NCBI GenBank assembly: GCA_001898965.1
Contig: MKVW01000001.1
Span: 742,317-806,316 of the forward strand
DNA length: 64,000 bases
From: Rhizobiales bacterium 62-17
GTDB lineage: Bacteria > Pseudomonadota > Alphaproteobacteria > Rhizobiales > Beijerinckiaceae
Reading direction: 5' to 3'
The translations under genes were made by a program, and so were the position numbers. The notes beneath the pieces were generated by a model, which did no database searches, had not been told where the DNA came from, and was given only the letters and a program-made list of their open reading frames with translations. The first letter of the stretch is position 1. Each line of letters begins with the position of its first letter. Below are positions 26,829-34,693 of this stretch, one piece after another.

Positions 26829-27494
26829 ATGCATCCTCGTTGCGATTTCGAAGCAACCCGACGGCAGGTTTTGCAGGCCGGTGCCGCATCGGTTGTCGTC
26901 ACGGCCGCACCGGTCACGGCCAATGCTCAGGCCGGCGGCGCCAGTCGTGGTCGCGTGGCGGCGGCCGCTGTGGCCGGCACCGCATTGACGAAGGTCGCTT
27001 TCACCGTCAACGGCAAGCGCGAAGAGCTAGAGCTCGACACGCGCACGACCTTGCTCGATGCCCTGCGCGAGCATCTGCATTTCACCGGCACGAAGAAGGG
27101 CTGCGATCATGGCCAGTGCGGCGCCTGCACGGTGCTGGTCGACGGCCGGCGCATCAACGCCTGCCTGTCGCTGGCGGTCATGCACGAGGCCGATACGATC
27201 ACGACGATCGAAGGCCTGGGCCAACCGGACAATCTGCATGCCATGCAGGCCGCCTTCGTCAAACACGACGGCTATCAATGTGGCTACTGTACCCCCGGCC
27301 AGATCTGTTCGGCCATCGGCGTGCTGAACGAGATCGAGGCCGGCGTCCCCAGCCACGTGACGGCCGATCTGATCGCCACGCCCCAGCTCACGCCGGAAGA
27401 GCTGCGCGAGCGCATGAGCGGCAACATCTGCCGCTGCGGCGCTTATCAGAACATCGTCGACGCCATCACCGAAGTTGCGGGGAAAAAGGCATGA
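26829..27494 (+). CDS. paoA: Aldehyde dehydrogenase, 2Fe-2S subunit (PaoA/YagT-like)
   Basis: 221 residues from ATG 26829, chosen because GGAG stands six bases upstream; ATG 26817 is also possible. A twin-arginine-like signal ([15 protein letters not shown]) precedes two [2Fe-2S] domains: the plant-ferredoxin type in [16 protein letters not shown] with a later Cys in INACLS, and the alpha-helical type in [11 protein letters not shown] and [12 protein letters not shown]. It is the small subunit of a xanthine-oxidase-family enzyme exported as a whole by its Tat signal. It overlaps paoB by four bases. Confidence 0.93.
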   Translation: MHPRCDFEATRRQVLQAGAASVVVTAAPVTANAQAGGASRGRVAAAAVAGTALTKVAFTVNGKREELELDTRTTLLDALREHLHFTGTKKGCDHGQCGACTVLVDGRRINACLSLAVMHEADTITTIEGLGQPDNLHAMQAAFVKHDGYQCGYCTPGQICSAIGVLNEIEAGVPSHVTADLIATPQLTPEELRERMSGNICRCGAYQNIVDAITEVAGKKA

Positions 27495-28441
27495 AGTCCT
27501 TCACTTACGAGCGCGCGCAATCGCCGCGCGAAGCTGCAGCTGCGGTCGAGCGGGTTCAAGGCGCGAAATTCATCGCCGGAGGCACCAATCTTCTCGATCT
27601 GATGAAGCTTGAGATCGAAACGCCGGTTCACCTCATCGATGTCAATGGCCTGACGCTCGACAAGATCGAGCCGACGGCGGAGGGCGGTCTGCGCATCGGC
27701 GCCCTGGTACGCAACACCGATCTTGCCGCCGACGCACGCGTGCGGCGTGACTATGGCGTGCTGTCGCGCGCCTTGCTCGCCGGCGCTTCAGGGCAGTTGC
27801 GCAACAAGGCGACGACGGCGGGCAATCTGCTGCAACGCACGCGTTGTCCTTACTTCTATGACACCAACCAGCCCTGCAACAAGCGGCAGCCCGGCAGCGG
27901 CTGCGGCGCGCTCGCCGGTTTCAGCCGGCAGCACGCGGTGATTGGCGCTAGCGAGGCCTGTATCGCCACCCATCCCAGCGACATGGCGGTGGCCATGCGC
28001 GCGCTCGACGCGGTGATCGAAACGGTGCGGGCAGATGGCACGGTGCGGCGCATCCCGATCGCCGATTTCTATCGCGCGCCGGGTAACACGCCACATCTTG
28101 AAACCGCTTTGATGCCGGGCGAACTGATCACCGCCGTCGTTCTGCCGAAGCCCATCGGCGGCGTGCACGTTTACCGCAAGGTGCGCGATCGCGCCTCCTA
28201 TGCCTTCGCGCTGGTCTCGGTCGGCGCCATCGTCCAGTCCGACGGCAGCGGCCGGGTGGCATTGGGCGGCGTCGCGCACAAGCCCTGGCGAATGGAAGTG
28301 GCGGAGCGCGCCTTGCCGCGCGGTGCCAAGGCGGTGGCCGAGCAATTGCTCGCCGGCGCCAAGCCAACCCATGAGAACGAATTCAAACTACCGCTGGTCG
28401 AGCGCACGCTCCAGGCGGTGTTGATGCAAGCGAGGTCGTGA
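27491..28441 (+). CDS. paoB: Aldehyde dehydrogenase, FAD subunit (PaoB/YagS-like)
   Basis: 316 residues, starting by ATGA overlap. FAD-binding segments are [16 protein letters not shown] and the [18 protein letters not shown] region. The cysteines in [21 protein letters not shown] match the extra [4Fe-4S] loop known in E. coli PaoB, which sets it apart from ordinary xanthine dehydrogenase FAD subunits. No signal peptide, as expected for a partner carried by PaoA. It is followed by paoC after one base. Confidence 0.93.
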   Translation: MKSFTYERAQSPREAAAAVERVQGAKFIAGGTNLLDLMKLEIETPVHLIDVNGLTLDKIEPTAEGGLRIGALVRNTDLAADARVRRDYGVLSRALLAGASGQLRNKATTAGNLLQRTRCPYFYDTNQPCNKRQPGSGCGALAGFSRQHAVIGASEACIATHPSDMAVAMRALDAVIETVRADGTVRRIPIADFYRAPGNTPHLETALMPGELITAVVLPKPIGGVHVYRKVRDRASYAFALVSVGAIVQSDGSGRVALGGVAHKPWRMEVAERALPRGAKAVAEQLLAGAKPTHENEFKLPLVERTLQAVLMQARS

Positions 28442-28442
28442 C

Positions 28443-30632
28443 ATGCGCTTTGACAGCCCTTCCACCACCAATCCCATCGATCAGCTGAAGGTTATCGGCC
28501 AACCGATTGACCGGATCGACGGGCCGTTCAAGACCACGGGCACGGCGCGCTACGCTTACGAGCAGCACGATGTCGTAGCCAATCAAGCCTATGGCTTCGT
28601 CGTCGGTGCGGCGATCGCCAAGGGGCGCATCGTTTCGATGGATCTGGCGGCCGCCGAGGCGGCGCCGGGTGTCGTGGCGATCGTCACGGCTGAGAATGCC
28701 GGCAAGCTCAGCAAAGGCAGTCTGAACACCGCCGTGTTGCTGGGCGGGCCGCGGATTCAGCACTACCATCAGGCGATTGCTTTGGTCGTCGCCGAGACGT
28801 TCGAGCAGGCGCGCGCCGCCGCAAACCTGGTGCGGGTCACTTATGCACGTGAAGACGGCGCCTTCGATCTCGCCGCCGCGCGCGACACGGCGCCGCTGCA
28901 AGACGAGAATGACCATACGTCGATTGGCGATTTCGCCGGCGCCTTCGCGGCCGCGCCGGTGCAGCAGGACGCGACCTATACGACGCCCGATCAATCTCAT
29001 GCGATGATGGAGCCGCATGCTTCGATCGCCGCCTGGGAGGGGGACAAGCTGACGGTCTGGACATCGAACCAGATGATTGCCTGGGGCGTGCGCGATCTCG
29101 CCATCACTTTGGGGGTTCCACGCGAAAACGTGCGGCTGGTTTCGCCCTATATCGGTGGCGGCTTCGGCGGCAAATTGTTCCCGCGCAGTGATTTGCTGCT
29201 GGCCTCGCTTGGCGCGCGCATCGCCAAGCGTCCGGTGAAAGTGGCGCTGACGCGGCCGTTGATCGCCAACAACACCACCCATCGTCCAGCCACCATCCAG
29301 CGTATCCGCATCGGTACCACAGCGGACGGCAAGATCACGGCGATCGGCCATGAGAGCTGGTCCGGCAATCTGCGCGGCGGTTCGCCGGAAAATGCCATCC
29401 AGCAGACGCGGCTGCTCTATGCCGGTGCCAACCGATTGACGGCGGTCCGGCTCGCCGTGCTCGATCTGCCGGAAGGCAATGCCATGCGTGCGCCGGGCGA
29501 AGCGCCGGGCCTCATGGCGCTGGAGATCGCCATGGATGAGATGGCGGAACAGCTCAACATGGATCCGGTTGAGTTCCGCATCCTCAACGACACGCAGGTC
29601 GATCCGGAACATCCCGAGCGGCGTTTCAGCCAGCGGCAACTGGTCGAATGCCTGCGCATCGGCGTCGAGCGGTTCGGCTGGGCCGGGCGCAAGGCGCAAC
29701 CAGCGCAGGTGCGTGATGGCCGCTGGCTTGTCGGCATGGGCGTCGCCGCTGGCTTCCGCAACAATCTGGTGACTGCGTCCGGCGCGCGCGTACGCCTCGA
29801 TGCACGCGGTATCGTGACGGTGGAAACCGACATGACCGACATCGGTACTGGCAGCTACACGATCATCGCGCAGACGGCGGCCGAGATGATGGGCGTCGAC
29901 ATCGAGAAGGTGGTGGTGCGCCTGGGCGATTCCAGGTTTCCCGCCTCCGCCGGCTCCGGCGGCCAGTGGGGCGCCAATATGTCGACCTCGGGTGTCTACG
30001 CCGCCTGCGTCAAACTGCGCGAGGCGGTGGCGCAGAAGCTGGGCTTCAATTCCAACGATGCGGCTTTCCGCGACGGCTATGTGCAGCAAGGCAATCGCCG
30101 CGTCTCCCTGGGCGAGGCGGCGGGGGAAGCTGGCCTGTCGGCGGAAGATACGATCGAGTTCGGTGATCTCAGCCGGCGCTATCAGCAATCGACCTTCGCC
30201 GCGCATTTCGTCGAAGTGGGTGTCGATGCCGCCACGGGCGAAGTGCGCATCCGCCGCATGCTGGCGGTTGCGGCCGCCGGCCGCATTCTCAATCCCAAAT
30301 CGGCGCGCAGCCAAATGATTGGCGCGATGACCATGGGCGTCGGTGCGGCGCTGATGGAGGAACTGGCCGTCGACAAGCGCCAGGGCTTTTTCGTCAATCA
30401 CGATCTCGCCGGCTATGAAGTGCCGGTGCATGCCGACATCCACAACCAGGAGGTGATCTTTCTCGATGAGGTCGATCCCATGTCCTCGCCGATGAAGGCC
30501 AAGGGCGTCGGCGAGCTGGGCCTGTGCGGCGTCAGCGCGGCGATCGCCAACGCGGTCCACAATGCCACCGGCGTGCGCGTGCGCGATTATCCGGTGACGT
30601 TGGACAAGTTGATCACCCGACTGCCAGCTTAA
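28443..30632 (+). CDS. paoC: Aldehyde dehydrogenase, molybdenum subunit (PaoC/YagR-like)
   Basis: 729 residues, the normal PaoC length. The molybdopterin-binding folds include IGGGFGGKLFPRSD and the substrate channel segment NAMRAPGEAPG. Glu691 in KGVGELGLCG corresponds to the active-site base of E. coli PaoC (Glu692). It oxidises aromatic or other aldehydes to acids in the periplasm, together with PaoA and PaoB. PaoD-type cofactor insertion and cytosine-dinucleotide genes are not in the window. Confidence 0.94.
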   Translation: MRFDSPSTTNPIDQLKVIGQPIDRIDGPFKTTGTARYAYEQHDVVANQAYGFVVGAAIAKGRIVSMDLAAAEAAPGVVAIVTAENAGKLSKGSLNTAVLLGGPRIQHYHQAIALVVAETFEQARAAANLVRVTYAREDGAFDLAAARDTAPLQDENDHTSIGDFAGAFAAAPVQQDATYTTPDQSHAMMEPHASIAAWEGDKLTVWTSNQMIAWGVRDLAITLGVPRENVRLVSPYIGGGFGGKLFPRSDLLLASLGARIAKRPVKVALTRPLIANNTTHRPATIQRIRIGTTADGKITAIGHESWSGNLRGGSPENAIQQTRLLYAGANRLTAVRLAVLDLPEGNAMRAPGEAPGLMALEIAMDEMAEQLNMDPVEFRILNDTQVDPEHPERRFSQRQLVECLRIGVERFGWAGRKAQPAQVRDGRWLVGMGVAAGFRNNLVTASGARVRLDARGIVTVETDMTDIGTGSYTIIAQTAAEMMGVDIEKVVVRLGDSRFPASAGSGGQWGANMSTSGVYAACVKLREAVAQKLGFNSNDAAFRDGYVQQGNRRVSLGEAAGEAGLSAEDTIEFGDLSRRYQQSTFAAHFVEVGVDAATGEVRIRRMLAVAAAGRILNPKSARSQMIGAMTMGVGAALMEELAVDKRQGFFVNHDLAGYEVPVHADIHNQEVIFLDEVDPMSSPMKAKGVGELGLCGVSAAIANAVHNATGVRVRDYPVTLDKLITRLPA

Positions 30633-30688
30633 AAGACTTCTAAAACAAAAGCTTGAACGATAGCAGGGAGGCAAAAATCTTTCGCGAA

Positions 30689-30721
30689 AGTCAGCTTCCT
30701 GTCAGCCGGCTTTCCTAGCCT
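30689..30721 (+). promoter_or_regulatory. Pho-box-like promoter of predicted small RNA 1
   Basis: AGTCAG (30689-30694) and TGTCAG (30700-30705) repeat with an 11-base period, as in Pho boxes. Ten bases later comes TAGCCT (30716-30721) in -10 position. The same arrangement, with the same 10-base gap, occurs 140 bases downstream. Confidence 0.5.
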
Positions 30722-30727
30722 CGCTCC

Positions 30728-30807
30728 TGGCGATAAGCAGTCCCCAATTGTGGTTCGCCGCACACTGCACACGAGCCCCGTTGTCTCCCCAAGACAGCGG
30801 GGCTTTT
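30728..30807 (+). ncRNA. Predicted small RNA 1 of a tandem pair
   Basis: About 80 bases. The 5' part is a stem GGCGA (30729-30733) / TCGCC (30755-30759) closing a loop with AAGCAGTCCCC. The 3' end is a terminator: GCCCCGTTGTCT / AGACAGCGGGGC around CCCCA at 30775-30803, then TTTT. No ORF with a Shine-Dalgarno site is inside. The same stem, the loop core AAGCAGTCCC and a like terminator recur in the second copy. I do not recognise the family. Confidence 0.55.
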
Positions 30808-30828
30808 GTTCGCCTCGTAGAGCGAGCT

Positions 30829-30861
30829 TGTCAGTTTCATGTCAGGCCGACGGCCTAGCTT
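30829..30861 (+). promoter_or_regulatory. Pho-box-like promoter of predicted small RNA 2
   Basis: TGTCAG at 30829-30834 and again at 30840-30845 (11-base period), then ten bases and TAGCTT (30856-30861) as -10. It matches the promoter of the first copy at exactly 140 bases distance. Confidence 0.5.
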
Positions 30862-30867
30862 GAGCAG

Positions 30868-30939
30868 TGGCGAAAGCAGTCCCTAATGTAATCGCCAACG
30901 GACTATGGCCCCGTTGCCCCGCAAGGCAGCGGGGTTTTT
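30868..30939 (+). ncRNA. Predicted small RNA 2 of a tandem pair
   Basis: About 72 bases. Stem GGCGA (30869-30873) / TCGCC (30892-30896) closes a loop with AAGCAGTCCCTAAT. The terminator is CCCCGTTGCC / GGCAGCGGGG at 30909-30934 followed by TTTTT. The core differs little from copy 1 while the terminator stems differ in sequence but not shape. A distance of 13 bases from -10 to the stem is the same in both copies. Confidence 0.55.
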
Positions 30940-30950
30940 GCGTGGCCGTC

Positions 30951-30979
30951 TTTACACGCCGCCACCGCATTCCTATCTT
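30951..30979 (+). promoter_or_regulatory. Promoter of the fluoride riboswitch-crcB unit
   Basis: TTTACA at 30951-30956, a 17-base spacer, and TATCTT at 30974-30979 form a good sigma-70-type promoter that would start transcription a few bases before the aptamer. Confidence 0.55.
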
Positions 30980-30987
30980 GCGTAGCG

Positions 30988-31038
30988 ATGGGGATGGAGT
31001 TCCCCGATACCCGCCGCGAAGGCTGATGACTCCTACTG
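30988..31038 (+). promoter_or_regulatory. Fluoride riboswitch aptamer (crcB motif)
   Basis: The sequence GGGGATGGAGTTCCCC followed by CCGCC and GGCTGATGACTCCTAC matches the conserved crcB RNA motif: a GATGG-type 5' part, a short hairpin, and the CTGATGACTCCTAC 3' part whose CTCC can pair with GGAG. It lies directly upstream of a fluoride channel gene and has its own terminator. Binding fluoride would prevent termination and turn crcB on. Confidence 0.93.
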
Positions 31039-31082
31039 CGACCTGGGCCGTAAAGGCTCCGCCGTGGTGGGATTCGATGATG

Positions 31083-31104
31083 ACCCGCCGATGGCGGGTT
31101 TTTT
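31083..31104 (+). terminator. Expression-platform terminator of the fluoride riboswitch
   Basis: ACCCGCC / GGCGGGT with loop GAT, followed by six Ts (31099-31104), between the aptamer and crcB. This fits transcriptional control by fluoride. Confidence 0.88.
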
Positions 31105-31133
31105 ATTGCCCCAAATGAATCGAGGGCAATCGT

Positions 31134-31511
31134 ATGACTTATCTGATCGTTTTCATTGGCGGGGGCATCGGCTCGGCGCTGCGGCATGGGGTCAATCTCG
31201 CCGCCGCGCGTTTTCTCGGCATCGGCTTTCCGTCCGGCACTTTGCTGGTCAATGTCATCGGCTCGCTCGCCATGGGCCTCATCGCCGGCTATTTCGCCTT
31301 TCGCGGCGATGCCTCCCAACACTGGCGGCTGTTTCTCACCACGGGCATTCTCGGCGGCTTCACGACTTTCTCGGCCTTCTCGCTCGACACGATCCTGTTG
31401 TGGGAGCGGCAGCAGTACGGGGCTTTGGCGCTCTATCTTGGACTCAGCCTGGTGCTCTCGATCGGCATGATCGCCGCGGGATTGGCGGTGATGCGTAGCC
31501 TGTCGGCCTGA
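31134..31511 (+). CDS. crcB: Fluoride ion channel CrcB/FluC
   Basis: 125 residues with four membrane helices, the normal FluC size. Family marks are the N-terminal GGGIGSALRHG, the LLVNVIGSLAMGL helix with its pore asparagine, and GGFTTFSAFSLD with the phenylalanines and threonines that line the fluoride path. It works as a dual-topology dimer that exports fluoride. It is controlled by the riboswitch directly upstream. Confidence 0.96.
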   Translation: MTYLIVFIGGGIGSALRHGVNLAAARFLGIGFPSGTLLVNVIGSLAMGLIAGYFAFRGDASQHWRLFLTTGILGGFTTFSAFSLDTILLWERQQYGALALYLGLSLVLSIGMIAAGLAVMRSLSA

Positions 31512-31612
31512 TGGCAAGGCCGACATTGGCGAGACCGTCGATCGCCTGTAGAACCTACCTCGCACGGTCGCGCTTAAAATAATCACATCGGACCGGCGGG
31601 AGGATGAATGCG

Positions 31613-33001
31613 ATGGGCGAGAGCCTGTTCGACAAGATTTGGGCGCGGCATAGCCTGGCCGAAGAGGGCGGCAAGACGCTGCTCTATATCGATCGTGTTG
31701 TCGTCGATGACGTGCGCGCGTCGCAGGTTTTGAAAAATCTGGACCGGCGCGGGCTCAGCATCCGCCGGCCAGATCTTGCCGTGGTGGTGATGGATCATTC
31801 GGTGCCATCCTTTCCAAAATTGTCCGCCGGCAGCAGTGCCTTCATCGATGCGGCGCGCGCGGCCGCGCGCCAGCATGATTTGCGGTTGCTCGATGTCGGC
31901 GATGCGGAGCAGGGGATTTCCCATGTAGCGGCACCGGAGACCGGCTTCGTCCTGCCGGGCTCGACCTATCTCTGCGTCGACAGCCATGCGCCGACCGTGG
32001 GCGGTCTCGGCGCTTTGGGTCTGGCCTGCGGCAGTTCCGAGCTGGAGCATGTGCTCGCCACGCAAGCCATGTGGATCCGCAAGCCGCGCCAGATGCGGAT
32101 CAATCTGGATGGAGCGCTTGGCGTTGGTGTTTGTGCCAAGGATGTCATTTTGCACGTGATCGGCCAGCTCGGGTTGGAGGCGGCGCGTGGCATGGCCTTG
32201 GAATTTGCCGGTCGCGTCGTGGCGGCGATGCCGGTCGAAGCACGCTTCACGCTCTGCAACATGGCGGTGGAGCTGGGTGCGCGCTCCTGCGTCATCGCGC
32301 CGGATGAGACGACATTCGCCTGGCTGGCGCAGCACCGCCTCGCACCTCAGGGCGATCTCTGGAACCGGGCGCAAGGCGATTGGCAGGGCATGCGATCCGA
32401 TCTGGATGCGCGGTTCGAGGCCGATCTGACGATCGATTGCACCGCTCTTGCGCCGCAAATCACCTGGGGCACGTCGCCGGCGCAGGTCGCCGCGATTTCC
32501 GGCCATGTGCCAACAGCCAAGGAGGCGGGGCTGGACGAGACGAGCTGGCAGCGCGCCGTCACCTATATCGATCTGGCGCCCGGCGCGGCGCTTGCCGGAA
32601 CGAAGATCGATCGCGTCTTCATCGGCTCCTGCACCAATGCGCGTTTGAGCGATCTTGAAAGCGCGGCGCAGGTTCTGGCGGGTCGCAAAGTGGCCGATCA
32701 TGTCACGGCGGTGGTCGTGCCGGGCTCGCGCACCGTGGCGCGTTTGGCGCAGGAGCGGGGCTTGCGCGATCTCTTCATGCGCGCCGGTTTCCTCTGGGGC
32801 GAACCCGGCTGTTCCATGTGTGCCGGAGGTGGCGGCGAGAAAGTCGCGCCCGGCGAGCGGATCGTCTCGACGACCAATCGCAATTTCGAGAACCGTCAGG
32901 GCCCCGGCGTGCGCACCCATCTGGCCAGCCCGGCGAGTGCCGCCGCTGCGGCCGTCATGGGGCAGATCTGCGATCCGCGCGCCTTGCTGGCGAAAGGTTG
33001 A
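31613..33001 (+). CDS. Aconitase/3-isopropylmalate dehydratase large subunit-like protein
   Basis: 462 residues from ATG 31613, preferred over ATG 31604 because GGGAGG touches the latter directly. Iron-sulfur cluster cysteines are in IGSCTNARLSDL and EPGCSMCAGGG. Other family marks are VDSHAPTVGGLGALG and TNRNFENRQG. It pairs with the small subunit six bases downstream. The LeuCD family hydrates several dicarboxylic and tricarboxylic acids, so isopropylmalate, citraconate/maleate or cis-aconitate-like substrates are all possible. The neighbouring Bug receptor and tricarballylate-dehydrogenase-like gene favour a catabolic acid over leucine synthesis. Confidence 0.87.
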   Translation: MGESLFDKIWARHSLAEEGGKTLLYIDRVVVDDVRASQVLKNLDRRGLSIRRPDLAVVVMDHSVPSFPKLSAGSSAFIDAARAAARQHDLRLLDVGDAEQGISHVAAPETGFVLPGSTYLCVDSHAPTVGGLGALGLACGSSELEHVLATQAMWIRKPRQMRINLDGALGVGVCAKDVILHVIGQLGLEAARGMALEFAGRVVAAMPVEARFTLCNMAVELGARSCVIAPDETTFAWLAQHRLAPQGDLWNRAQGDWQGMRSDLDARFEADLTIDCTALAPQITWGTSPAQVAAISGHVPTAKEAGLDETSWQRAVTYIDLAPGAALAGTKIDRVFIGSCTNARLSDLESAAQVLAGRKVADHVTAVVVPGSRTVARLAQERGLRDLFMRAGFLWGEPGCSMCAGGGGEKVAPGERIVSTTNRNFENRQGPGVRTHLASPASAAAAAVMGQICDPRALLAKG

Positions 33002-33006
33002 CCGCT

Positions 33007-33615
33007 ATGGAGACGTTCACCAGCGTTCGCGGCGCGGCCGCCCCACTGCTGATCGACAACATTAACACCGATCAGATCACGCCCGTGCAATTCATGCGCG
33101 CGCTTGAGCCCGATTATCAGGCGGGGCTCTTCGCCCGTTGGCGCGCCGATCCCGACACGCCTTTCGTGCTCGACCGGCCGCGGTTCCATCGCGCCCCTAT
33201 TCTCGTCACGGGACGTAATTTTGGCTGCGGCAGCGCGCGGGAAGTGGCCGTATGGGCGCTGGCGGCCCATGGCGTGCGCTGCATCGTCGCGCGCAGCTTC
33301 TCGGACGTCTATCGCGAGAGCCTCATCAAGAACGGCATGTTGCCGATCGTGCTCGATGCGCCGTCAGGGGCAGAGTTTGAGCAGCGCGTCGTTGACGTCG
33401 ATGGTCGCCAACCGTTCGAGGTCGATCTGGTGCGCAATGCGATCGTCTGTCCCGACGGCAAGGTCTTTTCCTTCGCGATCGACCCAGGCGAGCGCACCGC
33501 CTTGCTCGAAGGCCTTGATGATGTCGCCATGACGATGCGACATCGATCGCGGATCGAAGCTTGGGAAAAAGAAGCAGCCACGCGCCAGCCGTGGCTGCAA
33601 CGGATCGTCAGTTGA
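33007..33615 (+). CDS. Aconitase/3-isopropylmalate dehydratase small subunit-like protein
   Basis: 202 residues, the LeuD size. The swivel domain shows LLIDNINTDQITP at the start, GRNFGCGSAREVAVWAL and RSFSDVYRESLIKNGMLPI, which supply substrate-binding residues. It completes the active site of the large subunit encoded just upstream. The last eight bases overlap the end of the convergent Bug receptor gene, so no room remains for a terminator between them. Confidence 0.88.
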   Translation: METFTSVRGAAAPLLIDNINTDQITPVQFMRALEPDYQAGLFARWRADPDTPFVLDRPRFHRAPILVTGRNFGCGSAREVAVWALAAHGVRCIVARSFSDVYRESLIKNGMLPIVLDAPSGAEFEQRVVDVDGRQPFEVDLVRNAIVCPDGKVFSFAIDPGERTALLEGLDDVAMTMRHRSRIEAWEKEAATRQPWLQRIVS

Positions 33616-34606
33616 CGCCCATGATGCCGCCGACATGTTTGATGATCTCGGGCGTCGGTGTGCCAGCCTTGGCGAACAACTGATCGAGGTCTTCACCCGA
33701 TTTCGGATTGAGATCGAGATTGCGCCGCTTCGCGTCGGCAATCATCTCGTCGCTTTTCATGGTGGCATCGAAAGCCTGACGCAGGATGCGCAACCGATCC
33801 TCGGGCACGCCCGGTGCCGTCACATAGGCCGTGCCGAATTCGGATGGCAGGGCGACAAAATCCCACATCGCTTTCTTTTGCGGGTCGTCGATCAAGTCGC
33901 GGATTTTCGTGACGCCGGGAATGTCGGTAAAATCGAGTCCAGCAATGATGTTGATCTTTTTGTCGCGCAGCCAGTCGGGATGCAGGCTGAGCAAAGTCGA
34001 ATAGGCGATGGTGCTGACCTGCACCTCGCCCTGTTCCAGCGCCACGGCGGTGGGGCCTGAGCCCATGAAGCCGGTCACGATTTTCATCTTCGTGCCGAAA
34101 ATTTCGTTGATCAGAACCGGCTGGATCGTCGTCGTGGAACGGCGGGCCGATGTCGCCAGAACAGTTTCCTTGGTCTTCAGATCGTCCAACGTCTTCATGC
34201 CGCTCGTGTGCCAGGCGACCAAGGCGCGTCCGAAATCGCTCATGCGGCCGATGAAATGGAATTTCGCCGGATCGAATTTCGCTGCCTTCGGCTCGACGAA
34301 AGGCGTGACGAAGAAATTCGGCATCGCCACGGCAATGATGGTCCCATCCTTGGGCCCGGCATTGGCCACATAGTCGATGGCATTAACGCCCCCCGAACCC
34401 GGCCGATGTTCGATGACGACCGCCGGATTGCCAGGCACGTACTTGCCGAAATGGGAGGACAGCAATTGCGCGTAGCTGCTGAAACCGCCACCGACCTCGC
34501 TGCCGACGACGATTCTGATCTGCTTGCCGCGATAGAAATCATCTTGCGCTTGCGCTGCGCCTGCCAAAGCCACGAATGCCGTCAGCGCCAATACGCTTTT
34601 TCTCAT
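33608..34606 (-). CDS. Tripartite tricarboxylate transporter receptor-like protein (Bug family)
   Basis: 332 residues with the signal peptide MRKSVLALTAFVALAGAAQA. The mature protein starts DDFYRGKQIRIVVGSEVGGGFSSYA and has RPGSGGVNAIDYVANAGPKDG, a divergent Bug branch shared with the receptor at 60846. It would bind a carboxylic acid in the periplasm. It lies downstream of the tricarballylate-dehydrogenase-like gene (gap 87 bases, same strand) and converges on the dehydratase pair. No membrane subunits are present. Confidence 0.87.
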   Translation of the reverse strand: MRKSVLALTAFVALAGAAQAQDDFYRGKQIRIVVGSEVGGGFSSYAQLLSSHFGKYVPGNPAVVIEHRPGSGGVNAIDYVANAGPKDGTIIAVAMPNFFVTPFVEPKAAKFDPAKFHFIGRMSDFGRALVAWHTSGMKTLDDLKTKETVLATSARRSTTTIQPVLINEIFGTKMKIVTGFMGSGPTAVALEQGEVQVSTIAYSTLLSLHPDWLRDKKINIIAGLDFTDIPGVTKIRDLIDDPQKKAMWDFVALPSEFGTAYVTAPGVPEDRLRILRQAFDATMKSDEMIADAKRRNLDLNPKSGEDLDQLFAKAGTPTPEIIKHVGGIMGVN

Positions 34607-34693
34607 TACATCCTCCCTCGATACCGCTTTTGTGGTCGTCCAGTCCGAACTCCAATGGAGCCGAACGCAAAGTCTGCGGTTGGCGATAGAAAA

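Noticed and set aside
26674-26889. Short minus-strand frame upstream of the paoABC-like genes
   Set aside because: No ribosome site or family match, and it runs into the paoA coding region. The region was left as intergenic.
28383-30674. Open frame of 763 codons on the minus strand opposite paoC
   Set aside because: It shadows the paoC gene, which has molybdenum-enzyme motifs and fits its operon. The antisense protein has biased composition and no recognised domain.
30633-31133. CRISPR-like or phage-related repeats in the 500-base gap after paoC
   Set aside because: The repeated units are only two, are 140 bases apart and each has a promoter and terminator, so they were treated as small RNA genes.
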